Assembly: GCA_964496075.1 (NCBI GenBank)
Contig: CAZBXB010000020.1
Coordinates: 1-11,937, forward strand
Direction: 5' to 3'
DNA from: UBA1372 sp964496075
Lineage (GTDB): Bacteria; Patescibacteriota; Microgenomatia; UBA12405
DNA length: 11,937 nt
Each line of letters begins with the position of its first letter. Position 1 is the stretch's first letter. This document shows positions 1 through 6,861 of the stretch, one piece after another. The position numbers and the translations under genes are program-made. The notes under the pieces are model-generated. The model saw only the letters and a program-made list of their open reading frames with translations, searched no databases and was not told the DNA's origin.

Positions 1-23
1 AAGATTGGTTCAATTCGCAAAGT

Positions 24-77
24 TTAAATCAATCGTAATATTACTTTCTTCCAACTCGCCTCAATCTTTACATCCAT
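24..77 (-). pseudogene. Short ORF resembling the N-terminus of uracil-DNA glycosylase, possibly a broken gene
   Basis: A 17-codon reading frame starts at ATG 77 and ends at TAA 24-26. It begins MDVKIEASWKKV, which recalls the opening of family-1 uracil-DNA glycosylases (a Trp-Lys-x-Val block before the catalytic region). The frame then closes without any catalytic motif. An extended -10 element sits directly upstream, so the start looks genuine. The rest of the gene would lie left of the window; a frameshift or decay near position 40 would explain the early stop. A chance match is possible because only about 12 residues carry the resemblance. Confidence 0.25.
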
Positions 78-82
78 AACAA

Positions 83-91
83 ATTATATCA
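83..91 (-). promoter_or_regulatory. Extended -10 promoter, minus strand, apparently leaderless
   Basis: The minus strand reads TGATATAAT, a perfect extended -10. The expected transcription start falls at about 76, within one base of the A of the ATG at 77, so the message would be leaderless. No convincing -35 hexamer is visible, as is usual with an extended -10. Confidence 0.45.
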
Positions 92-156
92 AAATTTAAA
101 CAGACAAAATTCATTTTATTCTTCTCTACTATCTATTCCAAACCGTCAATAAGTAA

Positions 157-162
157 TATAAT
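157..162 (+). promoter_or_regulatory. -10 element for the DrrAB-type exporter genes
   Basis: A perfect TATAAT on the plus strand predicts a start near 169 and a leader of about 24 bases before ATG 193. No good -35 hexamer is seen at the normal spacing. Together with the element at 83-91 this makes 1-192 a divergent promoter region. Nothing else was recognised there. Confidence 0.45.
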
Positions 163-192
163 TAAAAGTTTCATAGATTTTTGTCGTATTTC

Positions 193-1008
193 ATGCCAAA
201 AGCCAACACCAATTCACATACTATCATCGAAGTTAAAAAACTAACTAAAAAATTTAAAAATTTAGTTGCTGTCGATAATATTTCCTTTAAAGTCAAACAA
301 GGTGAAGTTTTTGCTTTTCTGGGCCCAAACGGAGCCGGTAAAACCACTACCATCCGAATGCTTACCACTCTTTTACACCCAACCAAAGGTGAAATTAGCA
401 TCAATGGTTTTGATACTAAGACCAATCAAGACAATGTCAGAAAATCTTTTGGTATTGTTTTTCAGGATTTTAGTCTGGACGAAGAGCTAACTGCTTACGA
501 AAACATGCAATTTCACGCTGTTTTATATAAGATTCCGGCCCCGCTTAGAAAAAAAAGAATTAGAAGGCTTTTAAGGCTTGTCGGTTTATGGGATAGAAAA
601 AATGATTTTGTAAAAATATTTTCAGGAGGCATGAGGCGTAGATTGGAAATCGCCAGAGGCTTACTTCATCATCCTAAAATTATTTTTCTGGATGAACCCA
701 CTCTTGGTCTCGATGCTCAAACCAGAAATAAAATCTGGCGACAAATTTATAAATTAAACCATAAATACCAGACAACCATCTTTTTTACTACTCACTATTT
801 GGAAGAAGCTGAAAAAATGGCCAGCCGTGTTGCTATTATTGACAAAGGTAAAATTGTTGCTTCAGGCACTGTCGGGGAACTTAAAGACAAAACCAACACC
901 AATTCCCGTGAAGATGCTTACCTTAAAGTCACCGGCAAAGACATTCGGGATGAAGACATTAGTAATTTAGACAAAATGAGGATTAGAAAAAATAGGAGGC
1001 ATAAATAA
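193..1008 (+). CDS. ABC-2 type exporter ATP-binding protein (DrrA-like)
   Basis: Cytoplasmic ATPase subunit that would drive export through the permease encoded next to it. In the 271-residue product the Walker A motif GPNGAGKTT is at residues 44-52, the Q-loop Gln at 91, the signature FSGGM at 143-147 (Phe replaces the usual Leu), Walker B IIFLDEP ending at Asp167-Glu168, and the switch His at 201. The dense Arg stretch after the signature and the long C-terminal tail fit the DrrA/NodI/CcmA-like branch that exports drugs, lipids or polysaccharides. ATG 193 is preferred over the in-frame TTG at 181 because it fits the -10 at 157-162; neither has a Shine-Dalgarno sequence. The gene ends one base before the permease ATG. 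The substrate cannot be read from sequence. The glycosyltransferase nearby is convergent and need not be linked. Confidence 0.92.
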   Translation: MPKANTNSHTIIEVKKLTKKFKNLVAVDNISFKVKQGEVFAFLGPNGAGKTTTIRMLTTLLHPTKGEISINGFDTKTNQDNVRKSFGIVFQDFSLDEELTAYENMQFHAVLYKIPAPLRKKRIRRLLRLVGLWDRKNDFVKIFSGGMRRRLEIARGLLHHPKIIFLDEPTLGLDAQTRNKIWRQIYKLNHKYQTTIFFTTHYLEEAEKMASRVAIIDKGKIVASGTVGELKDKTNTNSREDAYLKVTGKDIRDEDISNLDKMRIRKNRRHK

Positions 1009-1009
1009 T

Positions 1010-1759
1010 ATGTTTTCTGTAATTTACATCATGTGGTTGCGTCAAATAAAAAGATATTGGCGCTCCAAATCTCGTATTATTGGCTCAATTGGTCAACCTC
1101 TTTTATTTTTAGTTGCCATGGGCTTTGGCCTTGGACCCGTCTATCAAAAAGCTGGTGGCGGTAATTATATAAATTTTTTAGCTCCCGGAGTTATTAGCCA
1201 AGCCATTATGTTTATGGCTGTTTTTAATGGTGTTGAGCTTATTTGGGACAAGCAATTTGGTTTCTTAAAAGAAACTTTAGTGGCTCCGGTATCCAGATTA
1301 GAAATTGTTTTAGGTCGTGTCCTTGGTGGTGCTACCATCTCCACTCTTCAGGGTGTTCTTGTTTATTGTTTGACACTTTTAGTTGGTTTCAGACCACAAA
1401 ACATCTTACTTTTAATCCCAACTCTTGGCATAATGTTTCTTATCGGTCTTTTTTACACTGCCCTTGGTACGGCCATCGCCTCATTTATGAAGGATTTTCA
1501 CGGCTTTCAACTAATTATGAATTTCTTAGTTATGCCTTCCTATTTTCTCTCAGGCGCTCTCTTTCCCCTTGAAACTGCCCCCCAGGCTTTAAAGTCAATA
1601 TCTTCCATCAACCCCTTGACTTACGGCGTTGATGGTCTGCGTCAACTTCTATCAGGAATAGCTCACTTTAATATATCCCATGACATTTTAGTTTTATTCA
1701 TCCTTTCCATTATAACTTTATCAATTACCAGTTATCTTTTTTCCAAAATCGAAGCTTAA
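1010..1759 (+). CDS. ABC-2 type transporter permease (DrrB-like)
   Basis: Integral membrane partner of the preceding ATPase, 249 residues, the normal length for an ABC-2 permease, with about six hydrophobic helices. An amphipathic N-terminal stretch (MWLRQIKRYWRSK, residues 8-20) precedes the first helix, as is typical of the family. A loop near residues 84-101 (FGFLKETLVAPVSR and following) matches the conserved cytoplasmic region of ABC-2 permeases, and the Asn-Pro-Leu-Thr-Tyr block near residue 206 matches their C-terminal part. A full AGGAGG at 994-999, inside the end of the ATPase gene, sits 10 bases before ATG 1010, one of the few clear ribosome binding sites here. The two genes form a tight operon. 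Substrate unknown. Confidence 0.92.
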   Translation: MFSVIYIMWLRQIKRYWRSKSRIIGSIGQPLLFLVAMGFGLGPVYQKAGGGNYINFLAPGVISQAIMFMAVFNGVELIWDKQFGFLKETLVAPVSRLEIVLGRVLGGATISTLQGVLVYCLTLLVGFRPQNILLLIPTLGIMFLIGLFYTALGTAIASFMKDFHGFQLIMNFLVMPSYFLSGALFPLETAPQALKSISSINPLTYGVDGLRQLLSGIAHFNISHDILVLFILSIITLSITSYLFSKIEA

Positions 1760-1871
1760 TCAATAAAAATCGGACAAAGCATTTCTGTAATCATATCGAC
1801 AATTGTAGATTTTATATATTTATATACAAGTCGCAACTAAAACCAAGCCTATTATCAGAACAATTAGTCAG

Positions 1872-1892
1872 CCTCGCCTGTCGGGATTTTTT
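1872..1892 (+). terminator. Possible weak terminator after the ABC-2 permease gene
   Basis: A short GC-rich imperfect hairpin (1872-1885, with a bulged T in the left arm) is followed by A and then six Ts on the plus strand. It lies about 110 bases after the permease stop in the 146-base convergent gap. The stem is weak, so this is tentative. The perfect hairpin at 1908-1924 could serve instead. Confidence 0.3.
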
Positions 1893-1905
1893 CTTTGCGC
1901 AATTT

Positions 1906-3126
1906 TTAGCTGGCTCCGCCAGCTTTAGTTTCTAAATAAGAAATAAGGGAGCCAAGTTGTTTTTTTGCTGAAAACCTGCGATTAATTGTTTTAAGACCAT
2001 TCTTAATAAATTTTTTTCTTAAATCTTGATTCAATAATAACTCTTCAATTTTTTGATTCAAAATACTCGAATTGTTGGGGGGAATGAGGAAACCATTGTC
2101 GTCATTTTTAATAATTTCAGATACTCCTCCAACGTTAGTGCCAATAACCGGAGTGCCACAAGCCATTGCTTCTAGATAAACTTGCCCAAAAGTTTCATTT
2201 TCAGAAGCTAAAACAAACACATCCGCTCCGGCATAAGCCTTGGCAATTTTATCCAATGAAAAACTTTTTACCAACACTCTGTCAGCCACATTATAAAGTT
2301 GAGCATAATCTCTAAGTTTTTGAAGCGATGTTTGAAATTCATCCTTAAAATGCTTCGGAGGGGTAGCCGTAGCAAAAAGAAGATACAAATCAGGATAATG
2401 TACATAAAGTTTTGAAAAAGCTTCAAGAAGAGTGATGATCCCTTTTTCTTTTAAAATACTTTTTTTACCATCAGTAATCCTGGAAGCATGAAAAATAATT
2501 TTTTTATCATCAGAAAGCTTTAATTGTCTCTTCAACCATTTTTTACTAAGACGGGCATTAAAAATTTTTTTGTCAACACCAAGATAATTATTTTTGAGTT
2601 TGCTAATATCTGTTTTTTTTGCAAAAAGATCGCCAGCAAGACTTTTACTTACTGTTAAAATTTTGGCCCAAGGAAGACAATTGATAAGCAGTCGAGGCAC
2701 CTTTTTTGTAGGATAAGAATGAACTCTAAGAATGAGTGGTATTTTGTGATTCAGACAAGCTAAATGTAGAGAAAGACAGGTACGTGGTGGCAATCCATCT
2801 CCTGCTTGAACAATGCAAAAGTCAATATGCGTTTTCTGACCTAATCGATCTAAAAAATCAAAAAGCTGATCACTATTTTTATCAATTTGTTTTTGAGTCA
2901 GAATCTTTTTACCAAAAATCCTTTTTGGCTTGAATAGTAAGAAGTTTTTTCGGTAAATTGTAATGTTTTGCTTGGTTTCTTCTTCTGGTTTCTGACTCTT
3001 CGGTAATAAAAAAATGAAATTGTGGTTCGTTCTACTTGGACAATAGTTGAGGAGATTAAATATATACCTTTCAATACCCCCGACACTGATTTCAGGAGAA
3101 TTCGTACTAATAAATAGAATATTCAT
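1906..3126 (-). CDS. Glycosyltransferase, GT4-like (GT-B fold)
   Basis: Predicted cytoplasmic or membrane-surface retaining glycosyltransferase that moves a sugar from a nucleotide-sugar donor, probably in surface glycan or glycolipid synthesis. The 406-residue length is normal for GT4. The N-terminal half starts MNILFIST and carries the acceptor-side glycine loop SVGGIERYIFNLL (residues 14-26). The C-terminal half has the donor-site E-x7-E motif, Glu311 and Glu319 within ETFGQVYLEAMACGTPVIG, followed by NVGGVSEII. An Arg/Lys-rich stretch near residues 50-80 may touch membrane lipid. ATG 3126 has no Shine-Dalgarno sequence but an extended -10 lies 30 bases upstream. The last codons form a hairpin. 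It stands alone on its strand after tRNA-Gln. Donor and acceptor are unknown. Confidence 0.9.
   Translation of the reverse strand: MNILFISTNSPEISVGGIERYIFNLLNYCPSRTNHNFIFLLPKSQKPEEETKQNITIYRKNFLLFKPKRIFGKKILTQKQIDKNSDQLFDFLDRLGQKTHIDFCIVQAGDGLPPRTCLSLHLACLNHKIPLILRVHSYPTKKVPRLLINCLPWAKILTVSKSLAGDLFAKKTDISKLKNNYLGVDKKIFNARLSKKWLKRQLKLSDDKKIIFHASRITDGKKSILKEKGIITLLEAFSKLYVHYPDLYLLFATATPPKHFKDEFQTSLQKLRDYAQLYNVADRVLVKSFSLDKIAKAYAGADVFVLASENETFGQVYLEAMACGTPVIGTNVGGVSEIIKNDDNGFLIPPNNSSILNQKIEELLLNQDLRKKFIKNGLKTINRRFSAKKQLGSLISYLETKAGGAS
1908..1924 (-). terminator. Hairpin overlapping the glycosyltransferase stop codon
   Basis: AGCTGGC / GCCAGCT is a perfect 7-bp stem with a 3-base loop, made from the last codons of the minus-strand glycosyltransferase gene. 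On the minus strand it is followed by TAAAAATT, only a weak U-tract. On the plus strand it is followed by TTTAGTTTCT. Either strand could use it, so it may act bidirectionally between the two convergent units. Confidence 0.45.
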
Positions 3127-3156
3127 TTTGGGCTATTTTAGGACTAAAACATATCC

Positions 3157-3165
3157 AGTATAACA
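3157..3165 (-). promoter_or_regulatory. Extended -10 promoter for the glycosyltransferase gene
   Basis: The minus strand reads TGTTATACT, an extended -10. It predicts a start near 3150 and a leader of about 24 bases before ATG 3126. No Shine-Dalgarno sequence is visible in that leader. Confidence 0.45.
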
Positions 3166-3194
3166 CGTACTCACATATCAACCTCCCCATCTTT

Positions 3195-3216
3195 GGTCGT
3201 GAGGCCGACCGCGACC
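3195..3216. repeat. GC-rich inverted repeat with two alternative stems
   Basis: GGTCG at 3195-3199 can pair with CGACC at 3206-3210 or with CGACC at 3212-3216, giving two mutually exclusive 5-bp hairpins. The patch is clearly richer in G+C than the sequence around it. No T-tract follows on either strand, so it is not a standard terminator. It lies between tRNA-Gln and the glycosyltransferase promoter. Function unknown. Confidence 0.3.
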
Positions 3217-3252
3217 CACGCTACTATGAAAAATCATTATCTTCCTTACTTG

Positions 3253-3323
3253 TTGCCTCGCATGGATTCGAACCACGATTAATCGGTTCAGGGCCGATTG
3301 GCCTACCATTAGCCGACGAGGCA
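3253..3323 (-). tRNA. tRNA-Gln (anticodon CTG), CCA not encoded
   Basis: The minus strand folds as a complete 71-base cloverleaf. The acceptor stem TGCCTCG/CGAGGCA is perfect and has the U1-A72 pair typical of bacterial tRNA-Gln. The D stem is GGCT/GGCC with a 7-base loop. The anticodon stem is ATCGG/CCGAT with loop CCCTGAA, the variable loop TAAT, and the T stem CGTGG/CCATG has loop TTCGAAT. Bases 34-36 read CTG, for the codon CAG. The discriminator is A and no CCA follows. Position 33 is C rather than the nearly universal U. The gene lies 62 bases after the exporter permease on the same strand; a possible -10 (TAAAAT at 3347-3352) suggests its own promoter. Confidence 0.9.
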
Positions 3324-3385
3324 ATAAAACTTCTTTCTACCGTTGAATTTTAACTTATTTATCACCCTTTCTCTACACACCACTA

Positions 3386-4573
3386 CTATTCATACCTTAG
3401 TGCATCTATTGGATTTAATTCAGCAGCCTTTTTAGCAGGGTAAAAACCAAATACAATTCCCACCCCGGCCGATACTCCCACTGCCAAAAGTATAGATTTT
3501 AGACTAACTATAAAAGGAATACTCATTGCATTTGATGCAAAATAGGTTAACACTCCTCCCACAATCACTCCAATCATTCCTCCTACCATTGTCAACACTA
3601 TCGACTCAATCAAAAACTGAGCCAAGATATCATTTCTTTTTGCTCCTATTGCCTTAAGAAGACCGATATCTCTCGTCCTCTCTGTCACTGTTACCAACAT
3701 TATATTCATGATTCCTATACCTCCTACCAGAAGAGATATAGCAGCAATCCCTCCCAATACTGTTGTTAGTGTCCCCGTCATTGTACTTACTGTGTCTATC
3801 ATGTCCTGTGGACTTCTTAAATTAAAGTCAGCATTATCAGGATTACTAATTTCGTGTCTTTCCAGAAGTAGGCTCTCAATCAGACTAGTTGTTATTTCTG
3901 TCAAATCGGTATCAATAATTCTTACTACAATACTATTTAAATAGTTGTGCCCAAACAACAATTTCTCAGCCGTACTTATCGGCACAATCACATCACTACT
4001 GTCTTTTATCACCCCCACGATTCTAAAAGTTTTTCCGTCAATTCGGACACTTTCTCCAAGTACGACAGCATCTTCCCCAAACAAATCTTCTACTGTTTCA
4101 CTTCCCAAAAGTACATTCCTCGACATTGAATTTATTGAACTTTCACTTAAGTTTCCACCTTCACTAAATTCAAAAGATTGTATTTGGGCATAACTTTCCT
4201 CAACTCCAGAAATGTTTGAGTTTGTCGAGTTTTCTTCGTACACGATTGTTTTATTTCCACTAACTACACCAGAGACAGCTTCAATATTATCAATTTCAAA
4301 GATTGCTTCCGCGTCATCTTCTGTCAAAGTATCAAAAGTACCTCCACCTCCACCAGGCCCTTTTCTAGCTTGACCAGGGGAGACAGTTATCACATTTGTC
4401 CCAAAAGCCGATATTTGATCCACTATCGACTGTGTCGACCCTTCTCCCAAAGATATTATCGTAATCACTGATCCGATTCCAATTATTATCCCCAACATTG
4501 TCAGCATTGTTCTAACTACATTAGATCTTAGTTGTTCCAAAGCTAGTATTATTAGTTCTTTTATATCAATCAT
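3386..4573 (-). CDS. MacB/FtsX-type ABC transporter permease
   Basis: Membrane subunit of a type VII (mechanotransmission) ABC transporter, 395 residues. Order of parts: N-terminal helix about 22-42 (TMLTMLGIIIGIGSVITII), a large extracytoplasmic MacB_PCD-like domain about 45-265 with a Gly run at 74-78, then three helices about 272-297, 318-345 and 359-380. The coupling loop TERTRDIGLLKAIGAKRNDI (298-315) and the closing PAKKAAELNPIDALRYE are hallmarks of the family. Such proteins do not move substrate through the membrane; they transmit ATP-driven motion to the outside. The start overlaps the ATPase gene by 8 bases (ATG 4571-4573 lies before the TGA at 4566-4568), so translation is probably coupled. 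It is the last gene of the exporter unit. The ATPase is a separate protein, unlike E. coli MacB. Confidence 0.93.
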   Translation of the reverse strand: MIDIKELIILALEQLRSNVVRTMLTMLGIIIGIGSVITIISLGEGSTQSIVDQISAFGTNVITVSPGQARKGPGGGGGTFDTLTEDDAEAIFEIDNIEAVSGVVSGNKTIVYEENSTNSNISGVEESYAQIQSFEFSEGGNLSESSINSMSRNVLLGSETVEDLFGEDAVVLGESVRIDGKTFRIVGVIKDSSDVIVPISTAEKLLFGHNYLNSIVVRIIDTDLTEITTSLIESLLLERHEISNPDNADFNLRSPQDMIDTVSTMTGTLTTVLGGIAAISLLVGGIGIMNIMLVTVTERTRDIGLLKAIGAKRNDILAQFLIESIVLTMVGGMIGVIVGGVLTYFASNAMSIPFIVSLKSILLAVGVSAGVGIVFGFYPAKKAAELNPIDALRYE

Positions 4574-5288
4574 TTTTTATAAAGCTGGCAGTTTTAAGCT
4601 TATAATCAGCATTTTCCACTAGACCATCTGTGATCCTTATTACTCTTTTAGCGAACGAAGCGATGTCATCTTCATGTGTTATCAAAATAATCGTACTACC
4701 TTTCTTGTTTAACTCTACAAAAAAGTTCATTACATTGTGGGCTGTTTTAGTATCCAAATTCCCCGTTGGTTCATCAGCCATCAATATAGAAGGTTTCATC
4801 GTCAAAGCTCTTGCAATCGCCACTCTTTGTATTTGACCGCCCGATATATGGTTTGACAGATTATTAGCCTTATTAAAAAGCCCCACTGCCCTCAAAACCT
4901 CTACGGCTCTTTTTCTTCTCTTTTCTTGCGTGTATCCGGCATAAAGCATTGGCCTCTCTACATTTTTTAGTACAGTCGTTCTGGGCAGTAAGTTAAAAGA
5001 TTGAAATATAAATCCAATCTCTTTGTTTCTAATTTCGGCCAACTCATCTTGGTTGTATCCAGATATGTCTTTATTGTTTAAAAAATATTTACCGGCGGTA
5101 GGGGAGTCAAGTGCCCCCATTATATTCATAATTGTTGATTTTCCCGATCCTGAATGTCCAATAATCGCCACAAACTCACCTTTTTTTATCTCAATATCAA
5201 TTCCTTTTAGAGCTTCACACTTAACCGGTCCGGTCACATAAGTTTTTCTTATTCCTTCGAATTTTATTATACTGTCTCTCTTTTTCAT
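4566..5288 (-). CDS. MacB/LolD-type ABC transporter ATP-binding protein
   Basis: Cytoplasmic ATPase of the MacAB-like exporter, 240 residues, the usual length for LolD/YknY-type proteins. It shows Walker A GHSGSGKST at residues 44-52, a Q-loop in GFIFQSFNLLPRTTVLKNV, the signature ISGGQIQRVAIARAL (Ile for Leu, and Ile in place of the middle Gln of the usual QQQ), Walker B ILMADEPTGNLD, and the switch His in LITHEDD. The TVLKNVERPMLYAG segment is typical of the MacB/LolD/FtsE group. ATG 5288 follows the adaptor stop by one base, and the permease start overlaps its end by 8 bases. It has only a poor ribosome binding site, so it probably depends on coupling to the upstream gene. Confidence 0.94.
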   Translation of the reverse strand: MKKRDSIIKFEGIRKTYVTGPVKCEALKGIDIEIKKGEFVAIIGHSGSGKSTIMNIMGALDSPTAGKYFLNNKDISGYNQDELAEIRNKEIGFIFQSFNLLPRTTVLKNVERPMLYAGYTQEKRRKRAVEVLRAVGLFNKANNLSNHISGGQIQRVAIARALTMKPSILMADEPTGNLDTKTAHNVMNFFVELNKKGSTIILITHEDDIASFAKRVIRITDGLVENADYKLKTASFIKND

Positions 5289-5289
5289 T

Positions 5290-6504
5290 TTAGCGTCTCA
5301 TTCCTGGCATTGTCATAAATCCACTATTAGTGTCACTGCTGGTAGAGCTTGCTTGTCCTACCACTATTTCCTCTCCTTCAGACAACCCTGACACTAATTC
5401 GGTTCTCGCGTCTCCTTCTATTCCAATTTTTACCGGTTTATAAAGAAGCTCTCCTGTCTTGACGTCTATAATTTGTATGGCTTTTGATCCTTGATAAGTT
5501 TTTATGGCTGAGTTTGTTATTGTTAAAACATCTTCAACTTTTTGTGTTTCTATATCAATTTGTACTGTCATTCCGGCCCTGACGCTTTCATCGATTTTTC
5601 CTACATTTACATAAACATTATAAGTTATGATTCCCGAAGTGTCTGTTCCAATTTCATCAATCCTATCAACTATTCCTTCAATTTCCAGCTCACTAATTGC
5701 GTCAACACTTACCACAGCCCTCTGACCAGTTTTTAATTCTGATACATCATTTTCAGACACCGCCAATTTTACCCAAGTATCTCCACTATTTTTTATCATC
5801 AAAGATACATCGTTTGTGGCTATCTCTTGGCCAGTATTTATAGAAAGATTTGCGATTACTCCCTCAATCGGAGCCTTAACAGTTCCGCTTGTCACTGCCT
5901 GATAAGAGAGCCATGCCTTGTTTAAGCTACTTTGAGCCTGAGCGATTACTTGCTGTTGATTTTTATAATTTGCCTCTGCCGCCAACCATTCCTTTTCGGG
6001 TATATGATATTCGGGTAGATTCCTGTTCTCTGTATGGCTATCATCATATTCATCTTTTTCTGCATTTTCCACAAATTCATCCCATTCTCCAAACATTTTT
6101 GCCTGAAGCGTATATAGACTAGTATTAGCACTTTCAAGACTAGTTTTAGCGCTCATATAAGTAGAATATGCGTTAGCTTTATCGATATCACTTGCACTAC
6201 TTTTTACCTTATACAATTTTTGACCAGACTTAACACTATCTCCATTTTTTACATATACTTCTTCTACCATGCCATTTATAGTCGAATTTACATCAACTTT
6301 TCCACTCGTTGTAATTTCACCTGTTTCTGATACCAAACTAACCACTCCTCCTTTACTAACTTTCTCCGTTTTGTAACTCACACTTTCCTCTTTCTTGCCA
6401 GTCATTTTATTAATTCCATATATCGCACCCACCAAAACTATTGCCAATACTATTTTCTTTTTTTTACTTAATTTTTTAAATTTTCCTAATATTTTTTTTA
6501 TCAT
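5290..6504 (-). CDS. MacA/HlyD-type exporter adaptor (membrane fusion protein family)
   Basis: Membrane-anchored adaptor that works with the ATPase/permease pair, 404 residues. A basic N-terminus leads into one helix at about 18-33. The two lipoyl half-motifs are near 68-100 (STINGMVEEVYVKNGDSVKS) and 207-235 (GTVKAPIEGVIANLSINTG). Between them is a coiled-coil hairpin (105-202) interrupted by an acidic insert at about 137-172. Beta-barrel and membrane-proximal domains follow. The C-terminus is a Ser/Thr linker ending GFMTMPGMRR. Its ATG (6502-6504) forms an ATGA overlap with the preceding stop, and GGGGAGG a few bases upstream, inside that gene, is a good ribosome binding site. If the host has a single membrane, as expected for CPR, the complex would act like YknXYZ rather than dock to TolC. 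Substrate unknown. Confidence 0.9.
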   Translation of the reverse strand: MIKKILGKFKKLSKKKKIVLAIVLVGAIYGINKMTGKKEESVSYKTEKVSKGGVVSLVSETGEITTSGKVDVNSTINGMVEEVYVKNGDSVKSGQKLYKVKSSASDIDKANAYSTYMSAKTSLESANTSLYTLQAKMFGEWDEFVENAEKDEYDDSHTENRNLPEYHIPEKEWLAAEANYKNQQQVIAQAQSSLNKAWLSYQAVTSGTVKAPIEGVIANLSINTGQEIATNDVSLMIKNSGDTWVKLAVSENDVSELKTGQRAVVSVDAISELEIEGIVDRIDEIGTDTSGIITYNVYVNVGKIDESVRAGMTVQIDIETQKVEDVLTITNSAIKTYQGSKAIQIIDVKTGELLYKPVKIGIEGDARTELVSGLSEGEEIVVGQASSTSSDTNSGFMTMPGMRR

Positions 6505-6818
6505 CTCATCATCCTCCCCATTCTCATTACATCCATTCCACCCTCAGGCTTACTTCCTTCTCCGTCCATTCTTCTCTCTCCCATATTGTCCATCCTTTCT
6601 TTTATTTCTTCCTCAGTCAAACCTTCTTCTTTCCAGGATTCGATCATTAGCTCTCTTTGTCTTTGCATCACATATTTTTTATCAGCTGTTACTTTCTGAG
6701 CTTTTATTATTTTTGCTCCCATTCCTAATGCCAATACAAAAAGTCCTATCAGCACCCATTTTATCCAAGCCTTTTTAACTTTTTTTGTTTTTATTTTCTC
6801 TGTTTTTTCATTTTTCAT
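6501..6818 (-). CDS. Small one-pass membrane protein of unknown family, first gene of the exporter unit
   Basis: I do not recognise the family. The 105-residue product has a Lys-rich N-terminus (residues 2-20), one helix at about 18-36 (KAWIKWVLIGLFVLALGMG), then a charged helical stretch (45-84) and a Met/Arg/Gly tail ending MDVMRMGRMMR. Positive-inside logic puts the tail outside the cell. An in-frame upstream GTG/ATG start at 6962 is rejected because it would read through the terminator hairpin and the repeat operator; ATG 6818 follows both. A TATTAT at 6825-6830 predicts a transcription start at or next to this ATG, so the message may be leaderless. It shares an ATGA overlap with the adaptor gene, so it is probably a subunit or modulator of the exporter. 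Its central region (EEGLTEEEIKERM) resembles helical stress-sensing or chaperone-like proteins. Confidence 0.75.
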   Translation of the reverse strand: MKNEKTEKIKTKKVKKAWIKWVLIGLFVLALGMGAKIIKAQKVTADKKYVMQRQRELMIESWKEEGLTEEEIKERMDNMGERRMDGEGSKPEGGMDVMRMGRMMR

Positions 6819-6824
6819 AAAACA

Positions 6825-6830
6825 ATAATA
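6825..6830 (-). promoter_or_regulatory. -10 element of the exporter unit
   Basis: TATTAT on the minus strand lies 10 bases beyond the near end of the TTGAGAA direct repeat (6841-6858). The repeat therefore covers the -35 region, the standard layout for activation by an OmpR/PhoB-type regulator. The predicted start is about 6818, the first base of the small membrane protein gene. Confidence 0.4.
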
Positions 6831-6840
6831 CTTTTTAATC

Positions 6841-6858
6841 TTGAGAATTAATTGAGAA
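6841..6858 (-). promoter_or_regulatory. Direct-repeat operator before the exporter genes, probable response-regulator site
   Basis: Two exact copies of TTGAGAA (6841-6847 and 6852-6858, given on the plus strand) repeat with an 11-base period, one helical turn. The same arrangement is found before the response regulator gene at 9203-9220, and 14 bases (TAATCTTGAGAATT) are identical at both places. OmpR/PhoB-family regulators bind such tandem half-sites as head-to-tail dimers. The link to this regulator is inference from position and architecture. Confidence 0.65.
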
Positions 6859-6861
6859 TTA

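Noticed and set aside
3195..3323. tRNA-Gln with the adjacent GC-rich patch as an integrated-element attachment site
   Set aside because: No integrase gene, no repeat of the tRNA 3' end elsewhere in the window, and ordinary chromosomal genes on both sides.
4566..6504. Exporter as a classical tripartite MacAB-TolC system
   Set aside because: No TolC-like gene is in the window. The adaptor hairpin tip is an acidic insert and the ATPase is separate from the permease, which fits monoderm YknXYZ-type systems better.
6395..6778. Plus-strand ORF with many Phe, Leu and Ser over the adaptor and small membrane protein genes
   Set aside because: Its composition is what the complement of Lys/Glu/Arg-rich minus-strand coding gives. 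It lies opposite a well-supported operon and has no recognisable domain.
6841..6858. Direct repeats as the start of a CRISPR array
   Set aside because: The repeats are 7 bases with 4-base spacing, far too short. They are promoter-associated and have an 11-base period like a regulator site.
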